NCBI GenBank assembly: GCA_942493305.1
Contig: OW818686.1
Coordinates: 2,852,001 to 2,916,000, forward strand
Source of the DNA: UBA7672 sp030824255
GTDB taxonomy: Bacteria > Pseudomonadota > Alphaproteobacteria > Caulobacterales > Hyphomonadaceae
Reading direction: 5' to 3'
DNA: 64,000 nt
Both the position numbers and the translations under genes were made by a program. Below the pieces are notes generated by a model, which saw only the letters and a list, made by a program, of their open reading frames with translations, was not told the DNA's origin and did no database searches. Numbering within the stretch: the stretch's first letter is position 1; every line of letters begins with the position of its first letter. Of this stretch, positions 54,898 through 64,000 are shown piece by piece.

Positions 54898-56219
54898 TCT
54901 CTGTATCGCGTTCGCTCTTCCTGCTGCTCCCGGTCGCCGCTTTCCTGGCTGCTTGTGGCAGTGGACCCGTGATTCTCTCCGAGGAGGAGAAAGCCGCGCG
55001 TGTCACCATCAACCCGTTCCAGGAAACGCTGACGCCTGATCCGGAGCTGGCCGCTGCCACCATCACGCTGCCCGCCGCCCAGCCCTCGACGGACTGGCCG
55101 CAGTCGGGCCTTTCGCCTGCCAAGCTCACCGGGCATCTCGCTGCCGCGCCCGAGTTCAAGCGCGACTGGAGCATCGGGATCGGCGAGGGCTCGGGCGAGA
55201 TCAAGCGCGTGATCGCCCCCCCGGTCGTCAAGGATGGCCGGATCTACGTCATCGACGCCAACATGAAGGTGTCCGCCTTTGACGTCGCCAGCGGCCGCCG
55301 CGTTTGGGACAAGCAGCTGAAAGCCAACAACCCGCAGTGGGACGAGTTCGCTGTCGGCGGCGGTCTCGGCATTGCAGGCAACAAGCTCATCGTCGCCACC
55401 GGCTTCGCCTACATCACCGCCCTGAACCTGGCGGACGGTTCGGAAGCCTGGCTGCGCCGCGTCGAAAGCCCGCTTTCGTCCTCGCCCGCCATCCTCGGCA
55501 ACCGCGCCTTCCTCACCTCGTCCAACAATGACTTCTTCGCCGTCGATACAGACAATGGCGAAGTCATCTGGAACGACCAGGCGCTGTCGGAGACGGCGCG
55601 CGTCCTGTCCTCGCCCAGCCCCGCCGTCACGCAGGATATCCTCGCCGTTGGCTATTCCTCTGGCGAACTCATCGCTTACCTGCCGGCCAACGGCCGCCGC
55701 CTGTGGTCCGACACGCTGACCTCCACCGGCCGCTACACGCCGCTGTCCGCCATCAACGACATTGCGGGCCGCCCGGTCATCCAGGACGGCATCGTCTACG
55801 TCGCCAGCTATTCCGGCGTTCTCGCCGCGATTGACGCGCGCACCGGCGCCCGCATCTGGAGCCGCCTGTTCGGTTCGCGCCAGGGTCCGGTCATCGTCGG
55901 CGAATACATCTACGTGGTCGGTACGGGCGGCGTCGTCGCCTGCTTCAACAAGCTCGACGGCAAACTCGTGTGGAAGCGCGACCTGCCGGAGTTCAAGGAC
56001 GGCAACCGCGAGAACCGCATCGTGTGGACGGGTCCCGTGCCCGCCTCGGATCGTCTTGTCGTTGTCTCGTCCGAAGGCGACGTCGTTGGTCTCTCGCCGC
56101 AGAATGGCGAAACGCTTGCCGAGCTGAAGCTTGGCCAGCGCGTCTTCATCGAGCCGATCGCCGCTGCCGGCAAGGTTTTCGTGCTCACCGACAACGCACA
56201 GCTTGTCGCGATTAAATAA
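54894..56219 (+). CDS. bamB: BamB, outer-membrane assembly lipoprotein
   Basis: A 441-aa lipoprotein (lipobox LAACGSG) with a PQQ/WD-like eight-bladed propeller: GRIYVIDANMKVSAFDVASG, GGLGIAGNKLIVATG, AYLPANGRRLWSDTL, GVLAAIDARTGARIWSR, and VVGLSPQNGETLAELK. It aids beta-barrel insertion by BamA. Preceded by the YfgM-like gene and followed by der, as in many bacteria. Confidence 0.92.
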   Translation: MISVSRSLFLLLPVAAFLAACGSGPVILSEEEKAARVTINPFQETLTPDPELAAATITLPAAQPSTDWPQSGLSPAKLTGHLAAAPEFKRDWSIGIGEGSGEIKRVIAPPVVKDGRIYVIDANMKVSAFDVASGRRVWDKQLKANNPQWDEFAVGGGLGIAGNKLIVATGFAYITALNLADGSEAWLRRVESPLSSSPAILGNRAFLTSSNNDFFAVDTDNGEVIWNDQALSETARVLSSPSPAVTQDILAVGYSSGELIAYLPANGRRLWSDTLTSTGRYTPLSAINDIAGRPVIQDGIVYVASYSGVLAAIDARTGARIWSRLFGSRQGPVIVGEYIYVVGTGGVVACFNKLDGKLVWKRDLPEFKDGNRENRIVWTGPVPASDRLVVVSSEGDVVGLSPQNGETLAELKLGQRVFIEPIAAAGKVFVLTDNAQLVAIK

Positions 56220-56246
56220 GCCGTTTCGCGGCTCTGGAGTTCTACA

Positions 56247-57650
56247 ATGACTTTGACGGTGGCCATCGTCGGTCGCCCGAATGTCGGCAAGTCGACATTG
56301 TTCAACCGGCTTGCGGGCCGGAAGATTGCAATTGTCGACGATCAGCCCGGCGTTACGCGCGATCGCAAGGAGGCCGTGGGCCGACTTGGAGACATCGACC
56401 TCAAACTGATTGACACCGCCGGCTTCGAGGACGTCAATGACGGCTCCCTCGAAACGCGCATGCGTCGCCAGACCGAGATCGCGATCAAGGAAGCAGACAT
56501 CTGCATCTTTCTGTATGACGCCCGCGCCGGCGTGACGCCGATCGACGAGCGTTTCGCCCAGCTCCTGCGCAAGTCAGACAAGCCCGTCCTGCTGGTCGCC
56601 AACAAGTGCGAAGGCAAGCAGGGCGATGAAGGCCTCATGGAAGCCTGGCGCCTTGGCCTGGGTGAGCCTGCGCCACTCTCCGCCGAGCATGGCGAGGGCA
56701 TGTCCGATCTCTACGAACTGCTTCGCCAGGCCGAACAGAAGCTCGCCGATGGCGAAGGCTTCGTCTCACTTGAGCCCACCGCCGAGGACGAAGAGCCCTT
56801 CGATCCCGACGCCGAAGCGCCCCCGGTCGATCCCACCAAGCCGATCCGCATCGCCTTCGTCGGTCGTCCCAACGCCGGCAAGTCCACCCTGATCAACGGC
56901 ATCCTCGACGACGACCGCTTCATCACCGGCCCCGAAGCCGGCATCACGCGCGACAGCGTCACGGTCGCCTGGAAATGGCGCGACCGCGAAATTCGCCTCG
57001 TCGATACTGCCGGCCTGCGCAAGCGCGCCAAGGTGCAGGAAAAGCTGGAGCGTCTCTCCACCATGGAGACGACCCACTCGATCCGCTTCGCCGATGTCGT
57101 CGTGCTGGTCATGGACCCCACCGACGCCTTCGAGAAACAGGACCTGCAGATCGCCAACCTGTGCCTGCGCGAGGGCAGGGGCCTGGTCTTTGCGATCACC
57201 AAATGGGACTCGGTCGAGAATCCCAACGAGGTTCGCAAGACACTGGAAGAGCAGGCTGAAGATGACATGCCCCATGCCAAGGGCACGCCGCTCGTCACCG
57301 TCTCCGGCATCACCCAGCGCAATCTCGACAAGCTGATGGATGCCTGCCTGAAGGTCCACAAGGACTGGTCGGCCCGCGTCCGCACGCGCGACCTCAACGA
57401 CTGGCTGCAATACGTCACCCAGAAACACCCGCCGCCGGCGCCGGACGGCAAGCGTATCAAGCCGCGCTACATGGCGCAGATGAAGACGCGCCCGCCAACC
57501 TTCGTCCTGCTGGCCTCGCGCGCCGAGCAGATGCCGGAGACCTACAAGCGCTACCTCATCAACGAGATGCGCCAGGCCTTCGATCTCCCCGGCATCCCCA
57601 TCCGCCTCGTCCTCCGCTCCCCCAAGAACCCCTACACCGACAAGGAGTAG
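56247..57650 (+). CDS. der: Ribosome biogenesis GTPase Der (EngA)
   Basis: Der of 467 aa with two GTPase domains. First: GRPNVGKST (8-16), DTAGFED, NKCEG. Second: GRPNAGKST, DTAGLRK, TKWDS. A KH-like domain follows (about 375-460, ending RLVLRSPKNPYTDKE). It is needed for 50S assembly. 28 bp after bamB. Confidence 0.96.
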   Translation: MTLTVAIVGRPNVGKSTLFNRLAGRKIAIVDDQPGVTRDRKEAVGRLGDIDLKLIDTAGFEDVNDGSLETRMRRQTEIAIKEADICIFLYDARAGVTPIDERFAQLLRKSDKPVLLVANKCEGKQGDEGLMEAWRLGLGEPAPLSAEHGEGMSDLYELLRQAEQKLADGEGFVSLEPTAEDEEPFDPDAEAPPVDPTKPIRIAFVGRPNAGKSTLINGILDDDRFITGPEAGITRDSVTVAWKWRDREIRLVDTAGLRKRAKVQEKLERLSTMETTHSIRFADVVVLVMDPTDAFEKQDLQIANLCLREGRGLVFAITKWDSVENPNEVRKTLEEQAEDDMPHAKGTPLVTVSGITQRNLDKLMDACLKVHKDWSARVRTRDLNDWLQYVTQKHPPPAPDGKRIKPRYMAQMKTRPPTFVLLASRAEQMPETYKRYLINEMRQAFDLPGIPIRLVLRSPKNPYTDKE

Positions 57651-57686
57651 AGACGCAGAGGCGCTCCACTTGGCAAGCGCACACTC

Positions 57687-57799
57687 CGTGGTTCGACGGA
57701 CGCCGCTGCGCGGCTGCTCACCATGAGGGCTTCTCAACCGACAGCCCCTCGTAGCCCTCATGGTGAGCAGCGACCAAAGGGAGCGCCCGTCGAACCACG
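57687..57799. repeat. Nested palindromic intergenic repeat
   Basis: Outer arms CGTGGTTCGACGG (57687-57699) and CCGTCGAACCACG (57787-57799) are perfect inverted copies. Inner arms GCTGCTCACCATGAGGGC (57713-57730) and GCCCTCATGGTGAGCAGC (57754-57771) are also perfect. Such CTCATGGTGAG-type units are known from other alphaproteobacteria as dispersed intergenic palindromes. The remaining gap (57651-57989) holds no gene. Confidence 0.75.
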
Positions 57800-57989
57800 A
57801 GGGCGAGGCTCACCGATCTCTCTACCCGTCATCGTCACGGGCGACGGCGATACCAACCGGAACCTGTGTGAATCCAGACGCAGGTTTTTGAGACGGTCCT
57901 GAACCTTTTCAACGCGCTGCACGGATCAGAACAGACAGTTCTGGATGCGTGCGTCCCACACCTGAAAACCTGCGCGATACTCAGCGCGC

Positions 57990-58577
57990 ATGAAACGTTG
58001 TCCGCCCCTCTGGCTGCTGCGCGACATCACGGCCGCCGCCGCGATGATGGCCGCGCTATGGGCGTTGACCTGGCAGATGTTCTTCGCCGCCTTCATCGCC
58101 GAGAAACGCCGGCAACCGATCTCCCCGACCACCCGCGCCACCGTCTACAGCCTCCTCGCGAAAGCCGAGGAAGCTCTCGACTACGTGCTGACCCGACAGG
58201 CGCACCGCCTGCTCGGCCTGTCCACGCACACCATCGAACGCACACTCTACGAGCCGCCCGCCGATCGCGATGCCTTCAGCCAGCGCGCCCGTCACTTCCA
58301 CCACTGCCTCGCAAACATCGACGCTGTCGCACGCGCCGTTGCCGACGAACTCCGCCGTCGCCTCAACATCACCCGCGCCGAAGCAGAAGCCGTACGCACG
58401 CACGGCACGCGCCGCCCACTGTCGCCGCGCCAGTGGCGGCGTCGCCATGCGCGCCCTCGCGCGCGCGCCACAGCGCGCCTCACGTCACGCATGCACGTGC
58501 ACGCCCGCGGCCCGCCCGCACGCTCAACGACTGCCGACGGCCCATTCCCCACGGCCTCAGCGCGCCTCCGCACCTGA
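57990..58577 (+). CDS. Hypothetical protein with one membrane helix
   Basis: A 195-aa frame: basic start, helix DITAAAAMMAALWALTWQMFFAAFI, then a helical region with YSLLAKAEEALDYVLTRQAHRLL. The last third is Arg/Pro-rich and low in complexity. It is plausible as a gene, but the tail might be non-coding drift. Confidence 0.5.
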   Translation: MKRCPPLWLLRDITAAAAMMAALWALTWQMFFAAFIAEKRRQPISPTTRATVYSLLAKAEEALDYVLTRQAHRLLGLSTHTIERTLYEPPADRDAFSQRARHFHHCLANIDAVARAVADELRRRLNITRAEAEAVRTHGTRRPLSPRQWRRRHARPRARATARLTSRMHVHARGPPARSTTADGPFPTASARLRT

Positions 58578-58603
58578 GAACGCCTCCTCACGTCCGCAAA
58601 GCA

Positions 58604-58629
58604 AAAGGGCCGCCCAATCGGGCGGCCCT
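58604..58629 (-). terminator. Intrinsic terminator of the bactofilin gene
   Basis: An 11-bp stem AAGGGCCGCCC / GGGCGGCCCTT with a four-base loop. On the minus strand it is followed by a T-rich tail (TTGCTTTGC). It may also serve the plus-strand gene before it. Confidence 0.75.
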
Positions 58630-58656
58630 TCGCATATCTTCACATCAGTCGCCAGA

Positions 58657-59106
58657 TCAGGCCGTCGGCGTCGCCGGCTGCTCGACCATCGGGTCCTGCG
58701 CATGTTTGACCGCGCCTTCGAAGATGGCGTTCGGTTCGATCGCCAGCGAGGCGTGGAAGATGTCGCCGCGAACCTTGGCGCCGGTGCAGAGCTGAACCTT
58801 GCGGGCGCGGATGCGTCCCTCGACCGTGCCACGCACGACCACGGACTCGGCAACCACTTCACCCTTCACGGCGCCGGTCTCGCCAACCGTCAGCGCGGAG
58901 GCGCGGACGTCGCCGTCGATCTGGCCGTTGATGTCGATCTCGCCCTGGGAAACGATCTTGCCGGTAATTTTCACGTCAGCCGAGATGATCGACGGGCCCG
59001 AGCGGGCAACCGGGGCGCGCTTGGGTGTCATGTCCGGCGCGGGGGCCTTCGGGGCCAGTTGCGGCGGAGGAGCAGGCGGCTCCGGAGTTTTGCCCTTAGT
59101 GAACAT
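58657..59106 (-). CDS. Bactofilin
   Basis: A 149-aa bactofilin. A Pro-rich N-terminus (about 1-40) is followed by the right-handed beta-helix core: ISADVKITGKIVSQGEIDIN, GQIDGDVRASALTVGETGAV, VVRGTVEGRIRARKVQLCTG. Bactofilins polymerise into membrane-linked scaffolds that place cell-wall enzymes. It overlaps the M23 peptidase gene by 11 bp, a known partnership. Confidence 0.92.
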   Translation of the reverse strand: MFTKGKTPEPPAPPPQLAPKAPAPDMTPKRAPVARSGPSIISADVKITGKIVSQGEIDINGQIDGDVRASALTVGETGAVKGEVVAESVVVRGTVEGRIRARKVQLCTGAKVRGDIFHASLAIEPNAIFEGAVKHAQDPMVEQPATPTA

Positions 59107-60319
59107 GCTTGCCAGCCCTCAAAAACTTGATCGGATCGTAGCTCTTGCCACGGAAGTATATCTCGTAATGCAGGTGGGGTCCCGTGCTTCTTCCAGTCGA
59201 CCCCATCGTGCCCACTTTCTGGCCGATGGCCACCTCCTGGCCGAGCTTCACGCTTATCGTATTCATGTGAGCATAGAGTGTACGGAACCCGGAACCGTGG
59301 TCGATTTCGACAGTACGGCCGTAACCTCCCTTAACGCCGGCATGCACAACCTTGCCGGGGGCTGTCGAAACGATAGGCGCCCCGGTGAACGCGCCGAAGT
59401 CGGTGCCTTCATGGAAAGCCGTGCGGCGGTTGAACGGGTCCGAGCGATAACCGAAGCCGGATGTCTCGCGGTAGGAGCCCTGCACCGGGATACCCAGCGG
59501 GAGCGAGCGCATCGCTCGCTCATAGTCCTGGGCTTCCTTCAGGCGGGCTTCCACCTCGTAGATCCGGCGGGCGAACGGGTCGGTGGGTGCGGCCGCGCCC
59601 GTCGTGGCGGCGGCGGCGCTGAAATTGATGGGGATGAACGGGCCGCCAACGCCGTTCTGCTCCAGAACGCGGGAGGCCGGCACGCCGGTCAGGCGGATGA
59701 CGCCGCGGGCGCTTTCGGCGCGCTGGACGGCCTCTTCCTCGAACGAGTCCAGGAAGCCGGCCTGATCGTGGATCAGCCGGTCCGTCCGATCACGGAAGCT
59801 GGAGCCATTGGCGGCGTTTGACTCGTCCCATTCGGGGCGGCTCTGGCGCGGGTCGCCTTCCTCGATGGTGGAGTCGATCAGCAAGGATGCCTCGCCCGTC
59901 AGCGCGATTGCCGACGCGGAGTCGAGTCCCTGGAAGCTCGACATCAGGCGCTTCAGCGTGTCGTGACGGCTCTCGGCCTCGTCGATTGCTTCGTTGAAAT
60001 CGGATGTGCGCGTTTCGAGCAGGGCGAGCGCCGTCTGCTCGGCGGCCTTGGCCTGACGTAGCTCGCGCTCGAGACGCGCCGAACCGCGGTCGCCGCCGCT
60101 CACCACGTCAACGCCGCCGGGACCTTTGAGGAGAACTGCAACCGTCGCGAACAGGCACCAGCCAACGACCAGGGTCGCCGCGCCAGCCATCATCGCCTGA
60201 CGCCAGGGCGAGATCGACACATACCGCACGGCGCCGCCGCTGCGATGGTAGATCTGCCTTTCCGGAAAAGCCTTTTCGAAGAAGGCTTTGATCTTTGCCT
60301 TCAGGTGCTTGACCGCCAT
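59096..60319 (-). CDS. M23 family peptidoglycan endopeptidase
   Basis: A 407-aa protein: one N-terminal membrane helix (about 38-66), a coiled-coil periplasmic region, then a LytM/M23 domain with zinc ligands in HEGTDFG and HLHYE and YAHM. It cuts peptide cross-links in the wall. Overlap with the bactofilin gene suggests coordinated placement of the enzyme. Confidence 0.92.
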   Translation of the reverse strand: MAVKHLKAKIKAFFEKAFPERQIYHRSGGAVRYVSISPWRQAMMAGAATLVVGWCLFATVAVLLKGPGGVDVVSGGDRGSARLERELRQAKAAEQTALALLETRTSDFNEAIDEAESRHDTLKRLMSSFQGLDSASAIALTGEASLLIDSTIEEGDPRQSRPEWDESNAANGSSFRDRTDRLIHDQAGFLDSFEEEAVQRAESARGVIRLTGVPASRVLEQNGVGGPFIPINFSAAAATTGAAAPTDPFARRIYEVEARLKEAQDYERAMRSLPLGIPVQGSYRETSGFGYRSDPFNRRTAFHEGTDFGAFTGAPIVSTAPGKVVHAGVKGGYGRTVEIDHGSGFRTLYAHMNTISVKLGQEVAIGQKVGTMGSTGRSTGPHLHYEIYFRGKSYDPIKFLRAGKHVH

Positions 60320-60498
60320 TTACGCTGCCCGATCAAATGCTCTACGCGCCAAGCCCCGCTCCGCCCCGCTGTAGTAACCCGGCGACCGAATGGATACTCC
60401 AGAATTTCGCAAACGCGAACCCCCGAGCGCACGTTTTTCAGCATGTTCAATCGGTCCGATTAATCCCTGATTAACAATGCTCATCGCGCGAAAACACA

Positions 60499-60972
60499 CT
60501 AGGTCTGAACGTCCAGTTCGGTCATCACGGCGTCGACATGATTGGGCACGCGGACGTTTCGCCACACCCGTCGAATCAGACCGTCAGGACCGATCAGGAA
60601 TGTCGACCTGACGATGCCCATGAACTTGCGTCCATAGAGCTGCTTCTCGGCCCACACGCCATAGGCATTGCACACAGCGCCGTCCTCGTCGGAGCCAAGC
60701 CTGACCGTAAGGGAATGCTTCTTCGCGAATGCCGTATGGTCAGCCAGACTGTCGCGCGAGACGCCCAACAGCTTGGCGCCCTTCCGCGAGAATCGCGACT
60801 GCATGCCGCTGAAAGCCACGGCCTCCCTGGTGCAGACCTCGGTGTCGTCCTTCGGATAGAAGAACAGCACGAGATACCTCCCGGAATACTCGGACAAGCT
60901 GGCCGCCCCCCCCTTGGTGGTCGGCAGCTGGAATGCGGGGGCCGGGTCGCCGGCAGTCAGTAGCTGTGACAC
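60499..60972 (-). CDS. bcp: Peroxiredoxin, Bcp/PrxQ type
   Basis: A 157-aa peroxiredoxin from the GTG at 60972. Seen: DPAPAFQLPTTKGG, FFYPKDDTEVCTREAVAFSG with peroxidatic Cys47, GVSRDSLADHTAFA and STFLIGPDGLIRRVWRNV. The Cys five residues after the peroxidatic one in E. coli Bcp is absent; another Cys occurs near 98. Upstream in-frame codons would extend into the divergent neighbour and lack homology. Confidence 0.88.
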   Translation of the reverse strand: MSQLLTAGDPAPAFQLPTTKGGAASLSEYSGRYLVLFFYPKDDTEVCTREAVAFSGMQSRFSRKGAKLLGVSRDSLADHTAFAKKHSLTVRLGSDEDGAVCNAYGVWAEKQLYGRKFMGIVRSTFLIGPDGLIRRVWRNVRVPNHVDAVMTELDVQT

Positions 60973-61093
60973 AATCGGTCCGTAATCTTGTGATGATAAG
61001 AGCGTTCGAAGTGTACCGTCTGACTCTCCCTTCGGTGAAGACGCGGTCTTCGAAAGTTTGGACCCGGCGGCAAGCCGGGCGTCCAGGAGCCGA

Positions 61094-64000
61094 GTGTTGA
61101 GGATTTCTGCCAGGCTTCTGATCCTCGAGATATTCGCTTTCATCGCCTTTGTTGTTCTGGCGACGGCGGGCTTCCTCGCGTGGCGTCTGTCCCAGGGCCC
61201 GATCGATCTCGAATTCGTCCGCGGCCAGGTCGAGCGATCGCTGGCCGAGGCGCGTGGCGGACAGCCCGTAAAGATCGAGAAACTTGCCCTGGAATGGGTC
61301 CGCGACAGGGGGCGGGTCGAGGCCGTGGCGCGCGGCTTCACGGCCATGGACAAGGACAATCAGGTCACCTTCCGCGCTGACAGGGCTATGATCGCCCTCG
61401 ATTCGGCCGCCCTGCTGACTTTCAAGGTCCAGCCCCGACAGCTGCGTCTGGAGAACGGGACCGCCACCGTCGTCCGCTCCACCGACGGCATCTGGACGCT
61501 GGCCGACATGGTCATCGCCAAGGAGCCGGATGCCTCCGACAAGCCGTTCGATCCCATCCGCGATATCAACTGGACGACGCTGGCGACGCCGATCCGCGCC
61601 CTCATCTCGGCGGGCTCGTTCGAGCAGGTGCAGCTGGCCGACTTCCATCTTGATGTGGATGACCGGAAATCCGCCAACGTCTGGAGCGCTGCGCCCGTTG
61701 CCGGCATCTGGAAGGCGAACCGCGATGGCGTCTCGCTCAACCTCGATATCACGCTGGCCGACGCCATTCCCGGCGAGCCCAACCGCATCCGCATCGATCT
61801 GGTGTCCGACGGCAAGGTCGAACGCGCCGCAGCGAAAGTGTCCGTGAACGGCGTTGATCCGATCGCGGTCGCCGAGATGTTCGGCTATCACGGCGATGCC
61901 TTCACATCGGGCCGCGCCGCCAGCGCGGTCTTTGCTGTCTCCGCTACCGAACGCTCCGGCCTTCTCAGCACAAGCCTGTCGCTGTCGGGCGTCACCGGCT
62001 CGGTGAAGCTGGCCGACAAGGTCGTCGGCGTGAGGGATCTCGCCTTCGATGCGGCCTATGACCCGGCCACCAAGAAGATCACGCTCAACTCGCTCTCGGT
62101 CTCGAGCGATTGGGTGTCAGGCTCCTTCAAGGGCGAGATTGACGCGTCCGCCATCATGCGCGGCGAACCGTCGGCGACGACCCCATTCGTAGTCTCTGGC
62201 GCTGATTTCATCATTAATGCCCAGCCCGTCTTCGAGGCGCCGTGGGCATTCGAAAGCGCCACCGTCGAAGGCGTGCTGTCGCTCGACAAGTCGCACCTCG
62301 CTTTCTCGCGCCTCGAAGCTGTCAGCGGCGGGCTCAACGCCTCCGCCTCGGGGGAGGTCTGGCTCGACACGAAAGGCGAGACGTTGCAACTCGGCCTGAA
62401 GGGCAAGGCCTTGGGCACGGGCGTCATCACGCCGGCGCAGGTTCTCGATTTCTGGCCCGTCGATCTCAGCGCCGGCACGCGGGACTGGGTCCGCGAGCGC
62501 ATCACCGCCGGTACGGCCAACCGGGCTGTCTTCATCGTTGACTGGCCGCCCGGCGCCAACGCCAGGGGCTTTCTGCCAGACGAGCATCTCTCGCTCGAGT
62601 TCGACGTGCAGGACGCAAGCGTCAAAGTTCTCAGCGACTTCCCGGCCATCACGGGCGTCTCGGGCACCGGTCACCTCAAGGGCAACAGCCTCACCTTCGA
62701 CGTGAAGAAAGGCATGATGGACACTTGGCAGCTCAGCGAAGCCAGAGTCGATCTCCCGCAATTCTACCCAGGCGGCGAAACGATGGTGGTGAACGCCAAG
62801 GGCGCGGGCGATCTCGGTGCGTTGCTGCGCGTTGTCGAGCAGAGCCAGTTCGGCTTCGCCAGCCGCTATGGCATCGATGTCCGCCAGATCAGGGGCGTAG
62901 GCTCTATCGACGTCACCGTCCGCCAGCCGATCCTCGACGTAGTCAAGCCCGAGGATGTCGGTTTCGCCATTCTGGGCAAATTCCAGGGCGTTGCGCTGCC
63001 AAACCTGCTGGGTGATTTTGGCCTGGCGCAGACCACGCTCAACCTCGATCTCAGTCCGTCCGGCATGACGGCCACAGGCCACGGCCAGTTCGGAACCGCG
63101 CCCGTGACGTTCAGCTGGCGCGAGCGCTCCGGCGCAAATGCCGGCGTTGAACTCACCGCCAAGGCGCGCGCGACTCCGGACGTGCTCAACTCTCTCGGTT
63201 TCGCTGCACGCAATTTCATGCAGGGTGAAGTGGACGTCGATCTCCGCGCGACAGGCCCCGGCGGGCGCGACTTCGACATGATCTCGGCCAACATGGACTT
63301 CACGAAAGCGCAGCTGGAATTTGCCGACTTCGGCTGGCGCAAACCGTATGATTCACCCGCGCGCGGTTCGGTTCGCTATGGCGCTGACGGGACCAACGCG
63401 ATCGTCAACGGAGACATTCGGGCCGACGGTCTGGAAGTCGCCGGAGAGGCCCGCATGGACAAGCAGGGCACGATCCTCGGCTTCGACCTGGAGCGCCTCT
63501 ACGCGCGTGACTACATGGATCTGCGCGGCTCGGGTTCGCGTCGCCAGGATGGCGGCTATCGCATTGCGCTCAACGGCCCATATTTCGATGCAAGCTCGTG
63601 GATGGACGGCATCCTTGATATGTCGAAGTCTCGCGGCGATGCTGCGGATGGCGTCGGCGGTCCGGGCGAGCCGGGGCCTGTCTACGATATTCAACTCAAT
63701 GCCAACCGCATGAAGCTGCGGCCCGACGCCGAGATCACGAACACGCGGATCGCGCTGATTCTCGACTCGGAAGGCCCCCGCAGCGGCACGATCTCGGGCA
63801 ACATCGCCAACGGCAAGGCCATGAACGTTGTGCTCGGCGCGAACAACGACCGGCGCAATGTGAAGCTCACGTCGGATGACGCCGGTTTCGCTGCACGCGT
63901 TCTTTTGAAGGCTGATTACCTCATTGGCGGAAAGCTCGTCTTTGACGGCAAATTCGATGGCCCGATCAGCAATGCGCTTGTGACAATTACGGATGTTCGC
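61094..64000 (+). CDS. AsmA/YhdP-like large envelope protein, 3' end outside window
   Basis: The frame is open for 969 codons to the right edge. An N-terminal helix (LILEIFAFIAFVVLATAGFL) is followed by a long beta-rich region. Stretches such as FWPVDLSAGTRDWVRERITAGTA and later ARGSVRYGADGTNAIVNGDI fit YhdP/DUF3971-type AsmA-like proteins. These span the periplasm and help move phospholipids to the outer membrane. AGGAG lies before GTG 61094 and TTG 61097; either could be the start. Divergent from bcp. Confidence 0.85.
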   Translation, partial: MLRISARLLILEIFAFIAFVVLATAGFLAWRLSQGPIDLEFVRGQVERSLAEARGGQPVKIEKLALEWVRDRGRVEAVARGFTAMDKDNQVTFRADRAMIALDSAALLTFKVQPRQLRLENGTATVVRSTDGIWTLADMVIAKEPDASDKPFDPIRDINWTTLATPIRALISAGSFEQVQLADFHLDVDDRKSANVWSAAPVAGIWKANRDGVSLNLDITLADAIPGEPNRIRIDLVSDGKVERAAAKVSVNGVDPIAVAEMFGYHGDAFTSGRAASAVFAVSATERSGLLSTSLSLSGVTGSVKLADKVVGVRDLAFDAAYDPATKKITLNSLSVSSDWVSGSFKGEIDASAIMRGEPSATTPFVVSGADFIINAQPVFEAPWAFESATVEGVLSLDKSHLAFSRLEAVSGGLNASASGEVWLDTKGETLQLGLKGKALGTGVITPAQVLDFWPVDLSAGTRDWVRERITAGTANRAVFIVDWPPGANARGFLPDEHLSLEFDVQDASVKVLSDFPAITGVSGTGHLKGNSLTFDVKKGMMDTWQLSEARVDLPQFYPGGETMVVNAKGAGDLGALLRVVEQSQFGFASRYGIDVRQIRGVGSIDVTVRQPILDVVKPEDVGFAILGKFQGVALPNLLGDFGLAQTTLNLDLSPSGMTATGHGQFGTAPVTFSWRERSGANAGVELTAKARATPDVLNSLGFAARNFMQGEVDVDLRATGPGGRDFDMISANMDFTKAQLEFADFGWRKPYDSPARGSVRYGADGTNAIVNGDIRADGLEVAGEARMDKQGTILGFDLERLYARDYMDLRGSGSRRQDGGYRIALNGPYFDASSWMDGILDMSKSRGDAADGVGGPGEPGPVYDIQLNANRMKLRPDAEITNTRIALILDSEGPRSGTISGNIANGKAMNVVLGANNDRRNVKLTSDDAGFAARVLLKADYLIGGKLVFDGKFDGPISNALVTITDVR

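Noticed and set aside
56766..57761. Minus-strand frame (331 aa)
   Set aside because: Mirror of der; no recognisable domain.
60740..61891. Minus-strand frame (383 aa)
   Set aside because: Overlaps both bcp and the YhdP-like gene; composition of an antisense shadow.
62117..63082. Minus-strand frame (321 aa)
   Set aside because: Antisense to the AsmA/YhdP-like gene.

Overview
The window is a 64-kb piece of a GC-rich alphaproteobacterial chromosome. HWE-type histidine kinases, a DUF6481 protein, a bactofilin next to an M23 peptidase, the order panB / TPR protein / bamB / der, and TonB receptors with PepSY reductases suggest Caulobacterales or Hyphomonadaceae. That placement is an inference from gene content.

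The left edge holds the 3' part of guaA (1-771). The last codons of guaA (…TIEWE-stop) are echoed three more times, at about 9128, 28956 and 43766. Each echo is preceded by a related block of about 98 bp. I read this as an attB at the 3' end of guaA followed by three elements in tandem. Segment A (772-9141) carries a complete potassium-uptake cluster: a 27-aa peptide, then kdpF, kdpA, kdpB, kdpC, kdpD and kdpE. Segment B (9142-28967) is a stress and low-energy module: lactate dehydrogenase-like enzyme, two HWE/HisKA_2 kinases (one split by a frameshift), a Crp/Fnr regulator, a lipid-kinase-like protein, a BON-domain protein, a CbpA/CbpM chaperone pair, an acyl-CoA synthetase/GNAT fusion, an SDR, a P-type ATPase, a tandem universal stress protein and four small c-type cytochromes. 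Segment C (28968-43779) is dominated by one minus-strand run of metal genes: TonB receptor, PepSY reductase, an MbnP/MbnH-like pair, CopC, CopD, a PCuAC-MliC fusion, a second TonB receptor, a secreted DJ-1/PfpI protein and three DUF2946 proteins. It ends in gene debris (a SnoaL-like pseudogene and a truncated HTH regulator). No integrase is visible in any segment.

From about 43.9 kb on the content looks like core chromosome: a Ca/Na antiporter, a 2'-5' RNA ligase-like protein, several envelope or secreted proteins, a MASE1-like histidine kinase, an ArsC/Spx-like reductase, DUF6481, NnrU, panB, a YfgM-like TPR protein, bamB, der, a bactofilin with an M23 peptidase, a Bcp-type peroxiredoxin, and the start of a very long AsmA/YhdP-like protein that runs off the right edge.

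The strongest leads are the tandem guaA-targeted array with its repeated end block, and the copper-type operon that couples an MbnP/MbnH-like pair to TonB, PepSY and DUF2946 genes without visible methanobactin biosynthesis genes.
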